A stretch of DNA of 64,000 bases from Pseudomonas sp. GM18 (GTDB lineage: Bacteria > Pseudomonadota > Gammaproteobacteria > Pseudomonadales > Pseudomonadaceae). The notes under the pieces are model-generated. The model saw only the letters and a list, made by a program, of their open reading frames with translations, was not told the origin of the DNA and ran no database searches. Location: contig NZ_AKJT01000036.1 in NCBI RefSeq assembly GCF_000282195.1, forward strand, positions 78,666 through 142,665, written 5' to 3'. Positions 1 through 8,937 of the stretch are shown piece by piece. How positions within the stretch are numbered: position 1 is the first letter of the stretch; each line of letters opens with the position of its first letter. A program made the position numbers and the translations under genes.

Positions 1-1
1 C

Positions 2-112
2 TATGCCCGTGATTACACAACCGTCGAGGCGCCTGCTTACGAGATTCAAGCCAAGGTAGCCAGAGCGCTAAGAGCCAGCGTGGCCCAGTCAGAACCGCCT
101 CGACATCCTTAA
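2..112 (+). CDS. C-terminal end of an unidentified protein (partial)
   Basis: An open frame enters from the left edge and stops at TAA 110-112, giving 36 residues that end in SEPPRHP. No motif is recognisable in this tail, so no function is given. The frame could be a chance opening in GC-rich DNA. The next start codon with a recognisable product is more than 100 bases downstream. Confidence 0.3.
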   Translation, partial: YARDYTTVEAPAYEIQAKVARALRASVAQSEPPRHP

Positions 113-229
113 TGTTCAAAGGGTTAGGCGTTTGCTCCATAAATGGATCAGTCAAATCCAAAAAACCATATTTATCCCAAAAACAATAGAGCGGATGATG
201 CGCCTCCAGCCATTTATGTGAGAGCCATC

Positions 230-1126
230 ATGAAGCGTGACACCAGCCTGACGTGGCGCCACGTCGATGCAGAGAACCTTGACCTCAACGGGATGCGGGT
301 TGCCGTTGTGGGTGGCACCGGTGGCATCGGGCAGGCATTGAGTCGCTTGCTGGCCTCTCGCGGCGCTCGCGTCCTGGTCGTTGGGCAAACCTTTCGTGAT
401 GCTGGCACGCAGGGAATCGATTTTCTCCAGGCGGATCTGAGCCTGATGAGTGAGGCTCTGCGAGTCGCCAAACAGCTGCCGGCGGAATCCCTGGACCTGC
501 TCATTTTCACCACCGGTATCTTTGCCGCCTCCCAGCGTCAGGAAACAGCAGAGGGTATTGAGCGCGATCTGGCGGTCAGCTATCTGAACCGCATGGTCAT
601 CCTGCGCAGCGTCGGGCCGAAGTTGGGTACAGACAGGCCCAAGACTACGAGCAAACCAAGGGTGATTGTCGTGGGGTATCCCGGCACGGGCCAGATAGGG
701 ACGTTCGACGACCTCAATGCTGAAAGATCCTACAAGGCCATGTCCGCGCACATGAACACTGTGGCCGGCAACGAAATGCTCGTTCTGGATGCGGTGAAGC
801 GCTACCCGCACCTGGACGTTTTTGGCCTGAATCCCGGCCTGATCAAAACCAGTATCCGCGATAACTTTTTCGGCAAGGGCTCTCTGAAATCACGCATCGC
901 GGAGGGCCTGATCGGGCTGCTGACACCCACCGCCGAAACGTATGCGAAGAGAATCGTCCCGCTACTGGTTGCCCCTGAGATCGAGGATCGCGGCGGCGCG
1001 ATGTTCAACAACAAGGGCCAAGCGATCCTGCCGTCTGCAGGCATGACTGAAGCGCACATCAGCCAGTTCATGATCGCCTCCGAAACACTGGTTTCCCGGA
1101 CGGGTATTTCAGTCGCGGCCTCTTGA
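230..1126 (+). CDS. SDR-family protein lacking the canonical Tyr/Lys pair
   Basis: A 298-residue Rossmann-fold protein of the short-chain dehydrogenase/reductase superfamily. The nucleotide-binding glycine motif VVGGTGGIGQ lies near residues 24-33, and LNPGLIKTSI, the usual post-catalytic PG motif, is also present. Where classical members carry YxxxK before the next helix, this protein reads AHMNTVAGNEM, so the catalytic Tyr and Lys appear to be replaced. It may bind NAD(P) without classical reductase chemistry, or use other residues. The frame is open from 143, but ATG 230 starts at the usual distance before the Rossmann strand. The following cupin gene lies on the opposite strand. Confidence 0.75.
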   Translation: MKRDTSLTWRHVDAENLDLNGMRVAVVGGTGGIGQALSRLLASRGARVLVVGQTFRDAGTQGIDFLQADLSLMSEALRVAKQLPAESLDLLIFTTGIFAASQRQETAEGIERDLAVSYLNRMVILRSVGPKLGTDRPKTTSKPRVIVVGYPGTGQIGTFDDLNAERSYKAMSAHMNTVAGNEMLVLDAVKRYPHLDVFGLNPGLIKTSIRDNFFGKGSLKSRIAEGLIGLLTPTAETYAKRIVPLLVAPEIEDRGGAMFNNKGQAILPSAGMTEAHISQFMIASETLVSRTGISVAAS

Positions 1127-1184
1127 TCGCCCTCCATCACGGACGTTTGAAGATCACACCGCGAGTTCCAACCCGGTGACCTGC

Positions 1185-1529
1185 TTACTCCTGCCTGACA
1201 ATATCGACCGAGATCTCCACCGCCGCAATCGTGCCTCGGTTCTCAAGCCAGTGCGTGGTGTGCCTGTCCTCAGGCCAACCCACGCCCGGCCCATAGTCCG
1301 TGGCGACGCCATTTCGATGATCAGTGATTGTTCCTTGCAGGATGTAGACGGTACCGGGTCTGTCTTTATGGTTGTGAACCGGCCCGAAGACGCCTCCAGG
1401 CTCAATGGTCACCATGCGCATTCTAAGTTGGCGCCCCGCCATGCCTTCGATCTCGGGGCCAAGGTCGACCGTTGCCAGTAACTTCACCGCAACACCTTGC
1501 GTTTCGGGTGCCGCCTGTTCGTTGCTCAT
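1185..1529 (-). CDS. cupin-domain protein
   Basis: A 114-residue single-domain cupin. Cupin motif 1 is seen as GPVHNHKDRPGTVYILQG, with two His and a downstream Glu/Thr position. Motif 2 lies around residues 85-100 with HTTHWLENRG. Such proteins bind a divalent metal in a small beta-barrel and may be enzymes or sensors; the substrate cannot be inferred. The start is ATG 1529, preceded by AGGAGAG at good spacing, although the frame stays open further upstream. It is convergent with the SDR gene, 58 bases apart. Confidence 0.8.
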   Translation of the reverse strand: MSNEQAAPETQGVAVKLLATVDLGPEIEGMAGRQLRMRMVTIEPGGVFGPVHNHKDRPGTVYILQGTITDHRNGVATDYGPGVGWPEDRHTTHWLENRGTIAAVEISVDIVRQE

Positions 1530-1785
1530 CGTGCTCTCCTCTCTGTACATACAGGGCCTGACTGGAAGTAAAGACCCTAAGAACAGACAGCGGTGTAAAT
1601 CCGCCCGGCGACGGTCGCCGCCAAACCGTCGCCAGCCGGCCAAAAGTGGCCGGTGGTCGTGGCATGTCGCTTGTCACCGGCGTTTGGCTAAGCTGAATAA
1701 ATCGGGGGGGAACTGAAACCGGAATGATGGCAACCATCAGCAGATCTGGATGGGCATCAAGACGGTACCCCCAAAGGAGACGACT

Positions 1786-2076
1786 ATGTATGCGGTGATA
1801 AGAACCTACCTGGGTGCTGGCGCAAAGCAGCTTTTCGAGTTTCTGGAAGAGCGCAATGCCGACGTCGACGCGGCCCTGCGGACAGTGCCTGGCCTCGTAA
1901 GCTACACACTGCTCAATACGGGTGATGGCGGTACATCAGTGACGGTTTGCACGGACAAGACCGGCACCGATGCGAGCTTGAAAGTCGCGCGCGACTGGAT
2001 TCAGAAAAATGCTTCGCATATCCAAGCGAAACCGCCGATCGTGACGGAAGGTCCGGTCATTGTGCAGATAAAATAG
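1786..2076 (+). CDS. small ABM-like (dimeric alpha-beta barrel) protein
   Basis: A 96-residue protein beginning MYAVIRTY. It has alternating beta-strand and helix character, including PGLVSYTLL and GGTSVTVCTD. This resembles the ferredoxin-like fold of antibiotic-biosynthesis-monooxygenase-type proteins found widely in Pseudomonas. The start ATG 1786 is chosen because CAAAGGAG precedes it at ideal spacing; the frame opens 12 codons earlier. The role is unknown: many members are quinone-related or heme-related, and many are uncharacterised. Confidence 0.6.
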   Translation: MYAVIRTYLGAGAKQLFEFLEERNADVDAALRTVPGLVSYTLLNTGDGGTSVTVCTDKTGTDASLKVARDWIQKNASHIQAKPPIVTEGPVIVQIK

Positions 2077-2208
2077 ATTCAACCGATCGATGCAGCACAC
2101 TAAACACTGTGTAAACAGGAGGCGTGTTGCATCGACGGAAAACATCGCGCTCAACGCTACAACAACCCCATGGGCAAACCCGATCATAGCGCTCTATGAT
2201 TGAACCCC

Positions 2209-2610
2209 ATGACGACCTCTCTTCCGATCCGCCAACCCTGCCCTCCCGGCGCCTGCATCTGCGAGCGTGAGCAGCTGTTGGAAACGCCCGGCACGGACCT
2301 GCGCATCCTGAGCCTGACCCAGTCGGAAGAAAAGCGCCTGATCGAACGCCTGGAAAACCTCCAGAGCCTGAGCGACCTGGAACGTCTGCAACGGCGAATG
2401 TATGAGCAGTTGGGCCTGCGGGTGGAGATCGCTCCCGGCTTCAATGAAGTGCGCACCATGCGCGGTATCAACATCACCCTCGGCGAACTGCCGGGCCTGT
2501 GCCGCAAAACCCGTCAGTCGATCCCGGCGGCCATTCGCCGAGGACTGGAGAAGCACCCGGAAGTTGCCTACGAGCTGCTCAATGCCAACGACTTGTTGCG
2601 TGATGCCTGA
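2209..2610 (+). CDS. conserved hypothetical protein with N-terminal Cys pair
   Basis: A 133-residue basic and acidic helical protein that I do not recognise. Near the N-terminus, PPGACICERE contains CxC, and a third Cys occurs in LPGLCRKTR. The middle (LTQSEEKRLIERLENLQS, then LERLQRRMYEQLGL) looks like a charged amphipathic helix, possibly a short coiled coil. The ending ELLNANDLLRDA is hydrophilic. The start is ATG 2209; a TTG at 2200 is also in frame and no strong ribosome-binding site separates them. Codon use matches neighbouring genes, so it is probably real. Confidence 0.6.
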   Translation: MTTSLPIRQPCPPGACICEREQLLETPGTDLRILSLTQSEEKRLIERLENLQSLSDLERLQRRMYEQLGLRVEIAPGFNEVRTMRGINITLGELPGLCRKTRQSIPAAIRRGLEKHPEVAYELLNANDLLRDA

Positions 2611-2829
2611 TACCTGATGGCTTGCACCGTTATCCCGATACGTTCATTCGAATGCCCTGAAACAGGATCAGCGGTCGTACGCGCGACACGGTCCACTGCT
2701 ATGCCTTCTCATGGGAGAACAGGTTTCAGGCCAGCCAGGACGGAGCTGGAAACTCAGGCGTGACCGTGGCCCCGGCGCCAGCCAGGAACGCGAAGTTAAA
2801 AGGTGCCAGTCCGTAGCAGGAGGTGGCAG

Positions 2830-3111
2830 ATGTTATTCATGGTCCGTTGGTCCATCAGTCCGCAACAACGTAACAGCGCGATCGAACGTTTTCTCAAGAC
2901 CGGTGGCGCCCCACCCGCAGGCGTCAGCATGCTGGGGCGCTGGCATGCCGTCGGCGGTTCCAGCGGTGTAGGCATTGCCGAAGCCAGTGATCCGGTGGCG
3001 ATTCAGAAGTGGGTGCTGGAATGGAGCGACCTCATGAACATGGAAGTCCACGCCGCATTGACCGATGAACAGGTGGCACCGCTGCTCGCTGCCGCAGTCG
3101 GCAAGCAATAG
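2830..3111 (+). CDS. DUF3303-type protein
   Basis: A 93-residue protein matching the DUF3303 pattern: MLFMVRWSISPQQR at the start, a central GRWHAVGGSSGVGIAE, then a helical end containing WVLEWSDLMNMEVH. The family is small, cytosolic and of unknown function, and probably adopts a ferredoxin-like fold. The start ATG 2830 has AGGAGG a few bases upstream, which rules out the in-frame earlier start at 2803. It is followed by a REP-type inverted repeat and the convergent ligD gene. Confidence 0.8.
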   Translation: MLFMVRWSISPQQRNSAIERFLKTGGAPPAGVSMLGRWHAVGGSSGVGIAEASDPVAIQKWVLEWSDLMNMEVHAALTDEQVAPLLAAAVGKQ

Positions 3112-3129
3112 TTGTCGAGGCGGCGAGTC

Positions 3130-3259
3130 TGTGGTGAGGGGGCTTGCCCCCGTTGGGCTGCGAAGCGGCCCCAAAATCTCTGATGTACCAAAGATTTTGT
3201 GAGTGCTACGCACTCAAACGGGGCGATGCGGCGTTCCGACAAGCCCCCTCGCCACAGCC
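3130..3259. repeat. REP/REPIN-type inverted repeat between convergent genes
   Basis: Outer arms TGTGGTGAGGGGGCTTG (about 3130-3146) and CAAGCCCCCTCGCCACA (about 3240-3256) are near-perfect inverted repeats of the Pseudomonas REP type. Between them lies a further hairpin, GAGTGC-TAC-GCACTC (3201-3215). The element sits in the gap between DUF3303 and ligD, where transcripts converge, and may act as a terminator or mRNA stabiliser. Confidence 0.75.
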
Positions 3260-3266
3260 TTCTGAT

Positions 3267-5813
3267 TCACTGCTTTTTCATCCCGATCCGCCGCCGCATC
3301 TCGGCAGTTATCGTCTGCCGGGTTTTCTTCAGGTCGGCCCAGGGTTCATCGCCGACCTCGGCCAGGCGCTCATGCACGGTGTGCAGGTTCCATTGATTGG
3401 CGCCCTTGAGCTCAGCCACTTCTTCGCGAAAGATCGGCACCGACACTGGCAGCCCTTCGCGAGTGCGCACGGCATAAGCGCAGATCGTGGTGGCGCCGAG
3501 GCCGTTGCGCAGGTAATCGATGAAGATGCGCCCAACCCGGTTTTTCGGCCCCGACACCGCGGAAAAACGTTCCGGCAGCAGCTTGGCCATGTGACTGACA
3601 ATCGCGTGGCTGAAGTCCTTGACCTCATCCCAACCGTGTTTGCGGGTCAGTGGTACGACCAGGTGAATCCCCTTGCCGCCGCTGGTCTTGAGAAACGCCT
3701 TGAGCCCCAGCTCATCGAGCACCGTGAGGGTCAGCCGGGTCGCTTCGACCATGCTCCTCCAGGGCAACGCCGGATCCGGGTCGAGGTCGAGGACGAAGCG
3801 GTCGGGTTTGTCCAGATCGACCGACGTGGCGTTCCAGGTGTGCAGCTCCACCGTGCTCATCTGCACCGCGCCAATCAGGGCTTCGGCATTGTTGATGACC
3901 ATCATCGGTTGGCCCGTCAGTGCCTTGTCCAGAGTGATAATGCCTGGTATGGCCAGATTCTCGGCGTTCTTCTGAAAGAACAGTTCGCCCGCGATGCCGT
4001 CCGGTGCGCGCACCAGCGCCACCGGCCGGTCCTTGAGTTGCGGCAGAATCCACTCGGCGACACTGGCGTAATACTCCGCCAATTGCATCTTGGTGGTGCC
4101 GCTGCTGGCATCGATCACCCGCTCCGGATGTGTGATGCGCACCTTGCCCCGCCCCAGACCGACTTGTGACGGTGCGGCTTGGGTGTTTTTCGTTTTAGTG
4201 CCTGAGGTCTTCACGGTTGTCGGACGCTCCTCAGTGATGCCTGCGGCAGGCTTGTCCTCGCGCAGCCCATGGAACACGGCCTGGCGCACCGAGCCGTCCT
4301 TGGTCATCTCGGCGAAGGCCACTTCCGCCAGCAAAACGGGTTTGAGCCAATGCACAGCCTTGGCTTCAACACCGGTGGGCGGGTTGACCACCGACGGCTT
4401 TTTCGTCAGCAGCGGTTTCAGTTGTCCGTAAAGACGCTTGAGGCTCGCCTCGCTGAATCCGGTGCCGACCTTGCCCGCATAGCGCAACTCGCCGCTGTCA
4501 CGGTCGTGCAGCCCCAGCAGCAACGCACCAAATGCACTGCGCGAGCCTTTGGGGTCGGTGAAGCCGACCACGATAAATTCCTGCCGATGCTTGCACTTGA
4601 GTTTGATCCAGTCACTGCTGCGCCGGGACACGTAAAGCGAGCCCAGGCGTTTGCCGATCACCCCTTCCATGTGCATTTTACAGGCGCTGTCGAGTAACGC
4701 CTCCGGGGATTCGTTGAACGTATCGGAGTATCGCAACAGCGGGTTTTCATTGGGCTTGAGCACAGTCGCCAGCGCCACCCTGCGCGCTTCGACAGCGACT
4801 TCGCGCAGGTCCACGCCATTGAGGTAAGGCAAATCGAACAGGTAGTAAACGATGCTGGCGCTATGACCGGCATCGAAGGCGTTTTGCAGCGCCTGAAAAT
4901 CCGGAACGCCCTGCTCGTCCGCCACCACCATTTCGCCGTCGAGCCAGGCCGACTCCAGGCCCAACGCCGCCAGCGCTGCGGCCTGCTCTGGCAATTTGTG
5001 GGTCCAGTCGTGACCGTTGCGGGTGAAGAGTTTGACCTCATCGTGGTCGATGCGCGCCATCACCCGGTAGCCGTCGAACTTGATCTCGTAGCTCCATTCG
5101 CCGTCCGGCGCGGATTCCACCAGTGTCGCCAATTCGGGTTTGAGCAGCTCCGGCAGCCTGGCTTTGCGAGCGCCTGTCAGCTGTGATGAGCGCTCTCTGC
5201 GCGCCCTCGCCGCTGGCTTTTTTACGGGACCGGGTTTCGACCTGGCGACAATGGTGCGATCGCTGAGCACGCTGTCGGGCTCGGCGGCGACCACGTCGTA
5301 ATCGCTTTCGGGCCTGGCCGCGCCGTCCTGATGTTTGATCAGAAACCATTGCTCCTGCTTGCCCGGCATGTGCGTGCGCACGAGGTTCCACAGGCCGCCG
5401 AGCTTTTCCCCTTGCAGCTCGAATTTCAGCCGGCCCTCGGCGTACGCCTTGGCCGGGTCGTCCTGGGGAATCCACACCCCACGATCCCACACGATCACCT
5501 CGCCGGCGCCGTAATGCCCTTCGGGAATGGTGCCCTCGAACGTGGCGTAATCGAGCGGATGGTCTTCGACGTGGATTGCCAGGCGCTTGACCTTGGGGTC
5601 CAGCGACGGGCCTTTCGGTACGGCCCAACTTTTCAGCGCGCCATCGAGCTCAAGGCGAAAGTCATAGTGCAGGTGCGACGCGTCGTGTTTCTGAATGCAG
5701 AATTGCAGCGCATGATCCTTTGCCGTTTTTTTGCCCGAACGCTTGGCGGCGGCCGGTTCCGGAGTCGCCACAAAGTCACGTATGCGGTTGTAATCGTCCA
5801 GGGTCTTGTTCAT
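3267..5813 (-). CDS. ligD: multifunctional DNA ligase D (NHEJ)
   Basis: An 848-residue LigD that joins double-strand breaks by bacterial non-homologous end joining with Ku. Domain order is the Pseudomonas one. The 3'-phosphoesterase spans about 10-170, with H43, H49, D51, R53 and H85 in HDASHLHYDFR and HVEDH. The ATP-dependent ligase spans about 215-520, with nucleotidyl-acceptor K245 in KFDGYR. The archaeo-eukaryotic-primase-type polymerase spans about 555-848, with the metal motif LDLDPDP. The length is normal for the family. Linkers around 165-215 and 520-560 are Lys/Arg/Pro-rich. No ku gene is in the window, so it must be elsewhere. Confidence 0.97.
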   Translation of the reverse strand: MNKTLDDYNRIRDFVATPEPAAAKRSGKKTAKDHALQFCIQKHDASHLHYDFRLELDGALKSWAVPKGPSLDPKVKRLAIHVEDHPLDYATFEGTIPEGHYGAGEVIVWDRGVWIPQDDPAKAYAEGRLKFELQGEKLGGLWNLVRTHMPGKQEQWFLIKHQDGAARPESDYDVVAAEPDSVLSDRTIVARSKPGPVKKPAARARRERSSQLTGARKARLPELLKPELATLVESAPDGEWSYEIKFDGYRVMARIDHDEVKLFTRNGHDWTHKLPEQAAALAALGLESAWLDGEMVVADEQGVPDFQALQNAFDAGHSASIVYYLFDLPYLNGVDLREVAVEARRVALATVLKPNENPLLRYSDTFNESPEALLDSACKMHMEGVIGKRLGSLYVSRRSSDWIKLKCKHRQEFIVVGFTDPKGSRSAFGALLLGLHDRDSGELRYAGKVGTGFSEASLKRLYGQLKPLLTKKPSVVNPPTGVEAKAVHWLKPVLLAEVAFAEMTKDGSVRQAVFHGLREDKPAAGITEERPTTVKTSGTKTKNTQAAPSQVGLGRGKVRITHPERVIDASSGTTKMQLAEYYASVAEWILPQLKDRPVALVRAPDGIAGELFFQKNAENLAIPGIITLDKALTGQPMMVINNAEALIGAVQMSTVELHTWNATSVDLDKPDRFVLDLDPDPALPWRSMVEATRLTLTVLDELGLKAFLKTSGGKGIHLVVPLTRKHGWDEVKDFSHAIVSHMAKLLPERFSAVSGPKNRVGRIFIDYLRNGLGATTICAYAVRTREGLPVSVPIFREEVAELKGANQWNLHTVHERLAEVGDEPWADLKKTRQTITAEMRRRIGMKKQ

Positions 5814-5956
5814 GGCTTACCGGGTGCTCGCTGGCGGACGCTGAATCGGCACGTCTCTACATCAGCAGAGCGACAGGTCCGGAAAAAAATTCCATCACCA
5901 TTGGAATTGCCCGGACAGACGGCTGGGTTTATCGGGATGATGGCTCATGGCCTTGA

Positions 5957-6078
5957 TGCGCAAGAAGTTGCGCAGTTTTTCGCCCCAAGCCCCCCTCAAC
6001 AACGCTGAACACCAGGTAGATCGAGCCCTCCAGCCGAGTGCGCAACTTCTTGCGCACCACTGCGCAACTTCTTGCGCA
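5957..6078. promoter_or_regulatory. three 18-bp palindromes upstream of hcp (putative activator sites)
   Basis: The same palindrome, TGCGCAA-GAAG-TTGCGCA or its complement, occurs at 5957-5974, 6039-6056 and 6061-6078. The last two are spaced 22 bp apart, about two helical turns on the same face. All lie 85-205 bp upstream of a sigma54-like promoter, the usual place for enhancer-binding-protein sites. The sites are seen directly; activator identity and function are inferred. Confidence 0.65.
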
Positions 6079-6163
6079 CTTTCTCAGGTGATCGTTGCTG
6101 AAAAACCTCTGCGCGCTTTAAAAATCTCACCAACCACCTGATTTATATGGCAAAAATCATTTT

Positions 6164-6178
6164 TGGCACGCTCCTTGA
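6164..6178 (+). promoter_or_regulatory. sigma54-like promoter for the hcp-vgrG-rhs operon
   Basis: TGGCAC-N5-TTGA at 6164-6178 matches the -24/-12 consensus (TGGCAC-N5-TTGC) except for the last base. It lies about 68 bp before the hcp start codon. RpoN control of hcp/vgrG islands is known in pseudomonads, which supports the reading. The -12 mismatch keeps confidence moderate. Confidence 0.6.
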
Positions 6179-6246
6179 TAACAGTCAGGCACCCACCGGG
6201 CGATACCGCCTCCCGGGCACCCTAACTTTTAGCAAGGAGCACATCC

Positions 6247-6762
6247 ATGGCTACACCAGCGTACATGTCCGTTACTGGCGAGAAACAAGGCCTGATCACT
6301 GCCGGCGCATTCACCGCCGACTCCGTTGGCAACACCTACCAGGAAGGCCACGAAGACCAGGTCATGGTTCAGGCTTTCAGCCACGACGTGATCATCCCGC
6401 GTGACCCACAGTCCGGCCAACCAACCGGTCAGCGTGTACACAAGCCAGTCGTGATCACCAAGGTCTACGACAAGTCTTCGCCACTGCTGCAAGCGGCGCT
6501 GACCTCCGGCGAGCGCATGAGCGAAATCGTTATCCAGTGGTACCGCACCTCTGCTCAAGGTACCCAAGAGCACTACTACACCACCAAACTGGAAGACGCG
6601 ATCATCGTCGCCATCAACAACAAAATGCACAACTGCCAGGATCCGTCGAACTCGCACTTCACGCACCTGGAAGAAGTGCAATTCACCTACCGCAAAATCA
6701 CCTGGACCCACGAAGTATCCGGTACTTCGGGTTCCGATGACTGGCGTGTTCCAGTCGCTTAA
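6247..6762 (+). CDS. hcp: Hcp, type VI secretion tube protein
   Basis: A 171-residue Hcp that closely resembles the Pseudomonas HcpA/B/C type. It starts MATPAYMSVTGEKQG and contains the family blocks QPTGQRVHKPVVITKVYDK and FTHLEEVQFTYRKITW. Hexameric Hcp rings stack into the inner tube that carries effectors out of the cell. The start ATG 6247 has AGGAG 8 bases upstream. It is the first gene of the effector island and probably shares its sigma54-like promoter with vgrG, 130 bases downstream. No sheath or baseplate genes are in the window, so this is an orphan hcp. Confidence 0.95.
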   Translation: MATPAYMSVTGEKQGLITAGAFTADSVGNTYQEGHEDQVMVQAFSHDVIIPRDPQSGQPTGQRVHKPVVITKVYDKSSPLLQAALTSGERMSEIVIQWYRTSAQGTQEHYYTTKLEDAIIVAINNKMHNCQDPSNSHFTHLEEVQFTYRKITWTHEVSGTSGSDDWRVPVA

Positions 6763-6894
6763 TCGCGGCTGACGGTTCCAAACATCGGCCAGCTCTGCTG
6801 GTCGATGTCATTTGCGCCTTCCAGGAATTTTCGCGTCCGTTGATCCGGCTTTCGGGTGTCAACGCGCGCCGCAGCACTGCACGAGGAACAAGGG

Positions 6895-8937
6895 ATGTTC
6901 GCGCCGGCCAATCAGACTCACTTTGCCCTGACTGTCGAAGGTCTGGAAAACGATCTCCAGGTCCTTGCCCTGCAAGGTCGGGAAGCCATCAGCCAGCCTT
7001 TTGTGTTTGAGGTGGAGCTGGTCAGTGAACAGCCGTCCCTGGACCTCGAAACGCTATTGCACAAACCGGCCTTCTTGCAGCTCTCGCCTGATGGCAGCGG
7101 CATTCATGGCCAGATCTACCGCGCCGCCCAGGGCGATTCGGGCAAACGCCTGACCCGCTACGCCGTGACCCTGCGCCCGCAGCTGTCCTACCTGGCGCAC
7201 CGCATCAACCAACGCATCTTCCAGAACCTCAGCGTGCCGAAAATCATCGGTATGGTCCTCGAAGAGCACGGCATCCAGAGCAATGCCTACGAATTCAAAG
7301 TCGGGGCGATTTATCCCGAGCGCATTTATTGCGTTCAGTACGATGAATCGGACCTGCAATTCATCCAGCGCCTGTGCGAGGAAGAAGGTATCCATTACCA
7401 CTTCCAGCACAGCGCCACGGCCCACAAGCTGGTGTTCGGCGATGACCAGACGGTGTTCCCGAAACTCGCGCCCGTAGCCTACCAGCAAGACTCCGGCATG
7501 GTCGCCAACGACCCGGTGATCAAGCGCTTCGACCTGCGCCTGGAAACCCGCACCAGCCGTACCACCCGCCGCGACTACGACTTCGAAAAACCGCGCCTGA
7601 AACTGGAAAGTGAGAACCGTGGCGACGCCCTGCCCGACCTCGAAGACTACGACTACCCCGGCCGCTTCATCGACCGCGAACGCGGCAAGCACCTGGCCAA
7701 ACGCGCCCTCGAGCGTCACCGCAGCGACTTCCAGTTGGCCGAAGGCCGAAGCGATCAGCCGTTGCTGGTCAGCGGCCACTTCCTGGCCCTGACCCAACAC
7801 CCCAAGGCCAAGTGGAACGACCTGTGGCTGCTGACCGAAATCCTCCACGAAGGCAAACAGCCGCAAGTGCTGGAAGAGTCGGTGACCAGCAACACCACCA
7901 ACCTCAAAGACGATTTCCACCAGGGCTACCGCAACCGCTTCCAGGCCACCCCCTGGGACGTGCCGAACCGCCCGCCGCTGAACCACCCCAAGCCACGGAT
8001 CCTCGGCAGCCAGAGCGCCGTGGTCACCGGGCCAAAAGGTGAAGAGATCCACTGCGACCAATACGGCCGCGTCAAAGTGCAATTCCATTGGGACCGCGAA
8101 GGCCAGGCCGACGACAAGACCAGCTGCTGGCTGCGTGTCTCCTCCGCCTGGGCTGGCGCCCATTACGGCGGCATCGCCATCCCGCGGGTCGGCATGGAAG
8201 TGCTGGTCACCTTCCTCGAAGGCGACCCCGACCAACCGCTGATCACCGGCTGCCTGTACCACAAGGAAAACGTCGTCCCCTACGACCTGCCGGCGAACAA
8301 GACCCGCAGCACCTTCAAAACCCTGAGCTCTCCGGGCGGCGGCGGCTTCAACGAACTGCGCATCGAAGACAAAAAGGGCCAGGAACAGATCTTCCTGCAC
8401 GCCCAGCGCGACTGGAACGAAAACGTCGAGCACGACCAGAAAATCCGCGTCGGCAACGAGCGCCACGACACCGTCGAGCAAAACAGCTACAGCGAATTCA
8501 AGGCCGAAGAACACCACACCGTCTACGCCGACCGCAAAGTCGAAGCCCGCGCCAACGACCACCTCACCGTGGGCGTCAACCAGCACATCAAGGTCGGCAC
8601 CGGCCAATTCATCGAAGCCGGCCAGGAAATCCACCTGAGCAGCGGCATGAAAGTCGTGCTCGAAGCCGGCAGCGAACTCACCCTCAAGGGCGGCGGCAGC
8701 TTCATCAAGATCGACGCCAGCGGCGTCACCCTCAGCGGCCCGGCGATCAACATGAACTCCGGCGGCAGCCCGGGCAGCGGCACCGGCGCGGCACCGCTGA
8801 TGCCTGGGGCGCTGAAACAGGCTGATGCCAACAAGGCTGGCGCGGTACTGACGCCGGCGCAGATCAACACCCTGAAACGCAATGCGCCGTTCTGCGAAGA
8901 GTGCGAGAAGTGCAAGGCAGGTGCTTGTGCGATCTGA
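6895..8937 (+). CDS. vgrG: VgrG spike protein
   Basis: A 680-residue VgrG. The gp27-like region covers about residues 5-370, starting FALTVEGLENDLQVLALQG. The gp5-like OB fold covers about 385-470 (YGRVKVQFHWDREG, then GMEVLVTFLEGDPDQPLITG). A beta-helix needle follows to about residue 630. The tail is short and Cys-rich (NAPFCEECEKCKAGACAI), a likely docking site for the next gene's DUF4123 adaptor. Start ATG 6895 follows GAGGAACAAGG; a GTG start at 6856 is in frame but less likely. The stop codon overlaps the adaptor gene. There is no C-terminal effector domain. Confidence 0.95.
   Translation: MFAPANQTHFALTVEGLENDLQVLALQGREAISQPFVFEVELVSEQPSLDLETLLHKPAFLQLSPDGSGIHGQIYRAAQGDSGKRLTRYAVTLRPQLSYLAHRINQRIFQNLSVPKIIGMVLEEHGIQSNAYEFKVGAIYPERIYCVQYDESDLQFIQRLCEEEGIHYHFQHSATAHKLVFGDDQTVFPKLAPVAYQQDSGMVANDPVIKRFDLRLETRTSRTTRRDYDFEKPRLKLESENRGDALPDLEDYDYPGRFIDRERGKHLAKRALERHRSDFQLAEGRSDQPLLVSGHFLALTQHPKAKWNDLWLLTEILHEGKQPQVLEESVTSNTTNLKDDFHQGYRNRFQATPWDVPNRPPLNHPKPRILGSQSAVVTGPKGEEIHCDQYGRVKVQFHWDREGQADDKTSCWLRVSSAWAGAHYGGIAIPRVGMEVLVTFLEGDPDQPLITGCLYHKENVVPYDLPANKTRSTFKTLSSPGGGGFNELRIEDKKGQEQIFLHAQRDWNENVEHDQKIRVGNERHDTVEQNSYSEFKAEEHHTVYADRKVEARANDHLTVGVNQHIKVGTGQFIEAGQEIHLSSGMKVVLEAGSELTLKGGGSFIKIDASGVTLSGPAINMNSGGSPGSGTGAAPLMPGALKQADANKAGAVLTPAQINTLKRNAPFCEECEKCKAGACAI

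Noticed and set aside
1560..1660. Possible cobalamin-type riboswitch (GGTGTAAATCCGCC near 1592)
   Set aside because: Only this short phrase resembles a B12 box; the other conserved blocks and a B12-related gene are missing.
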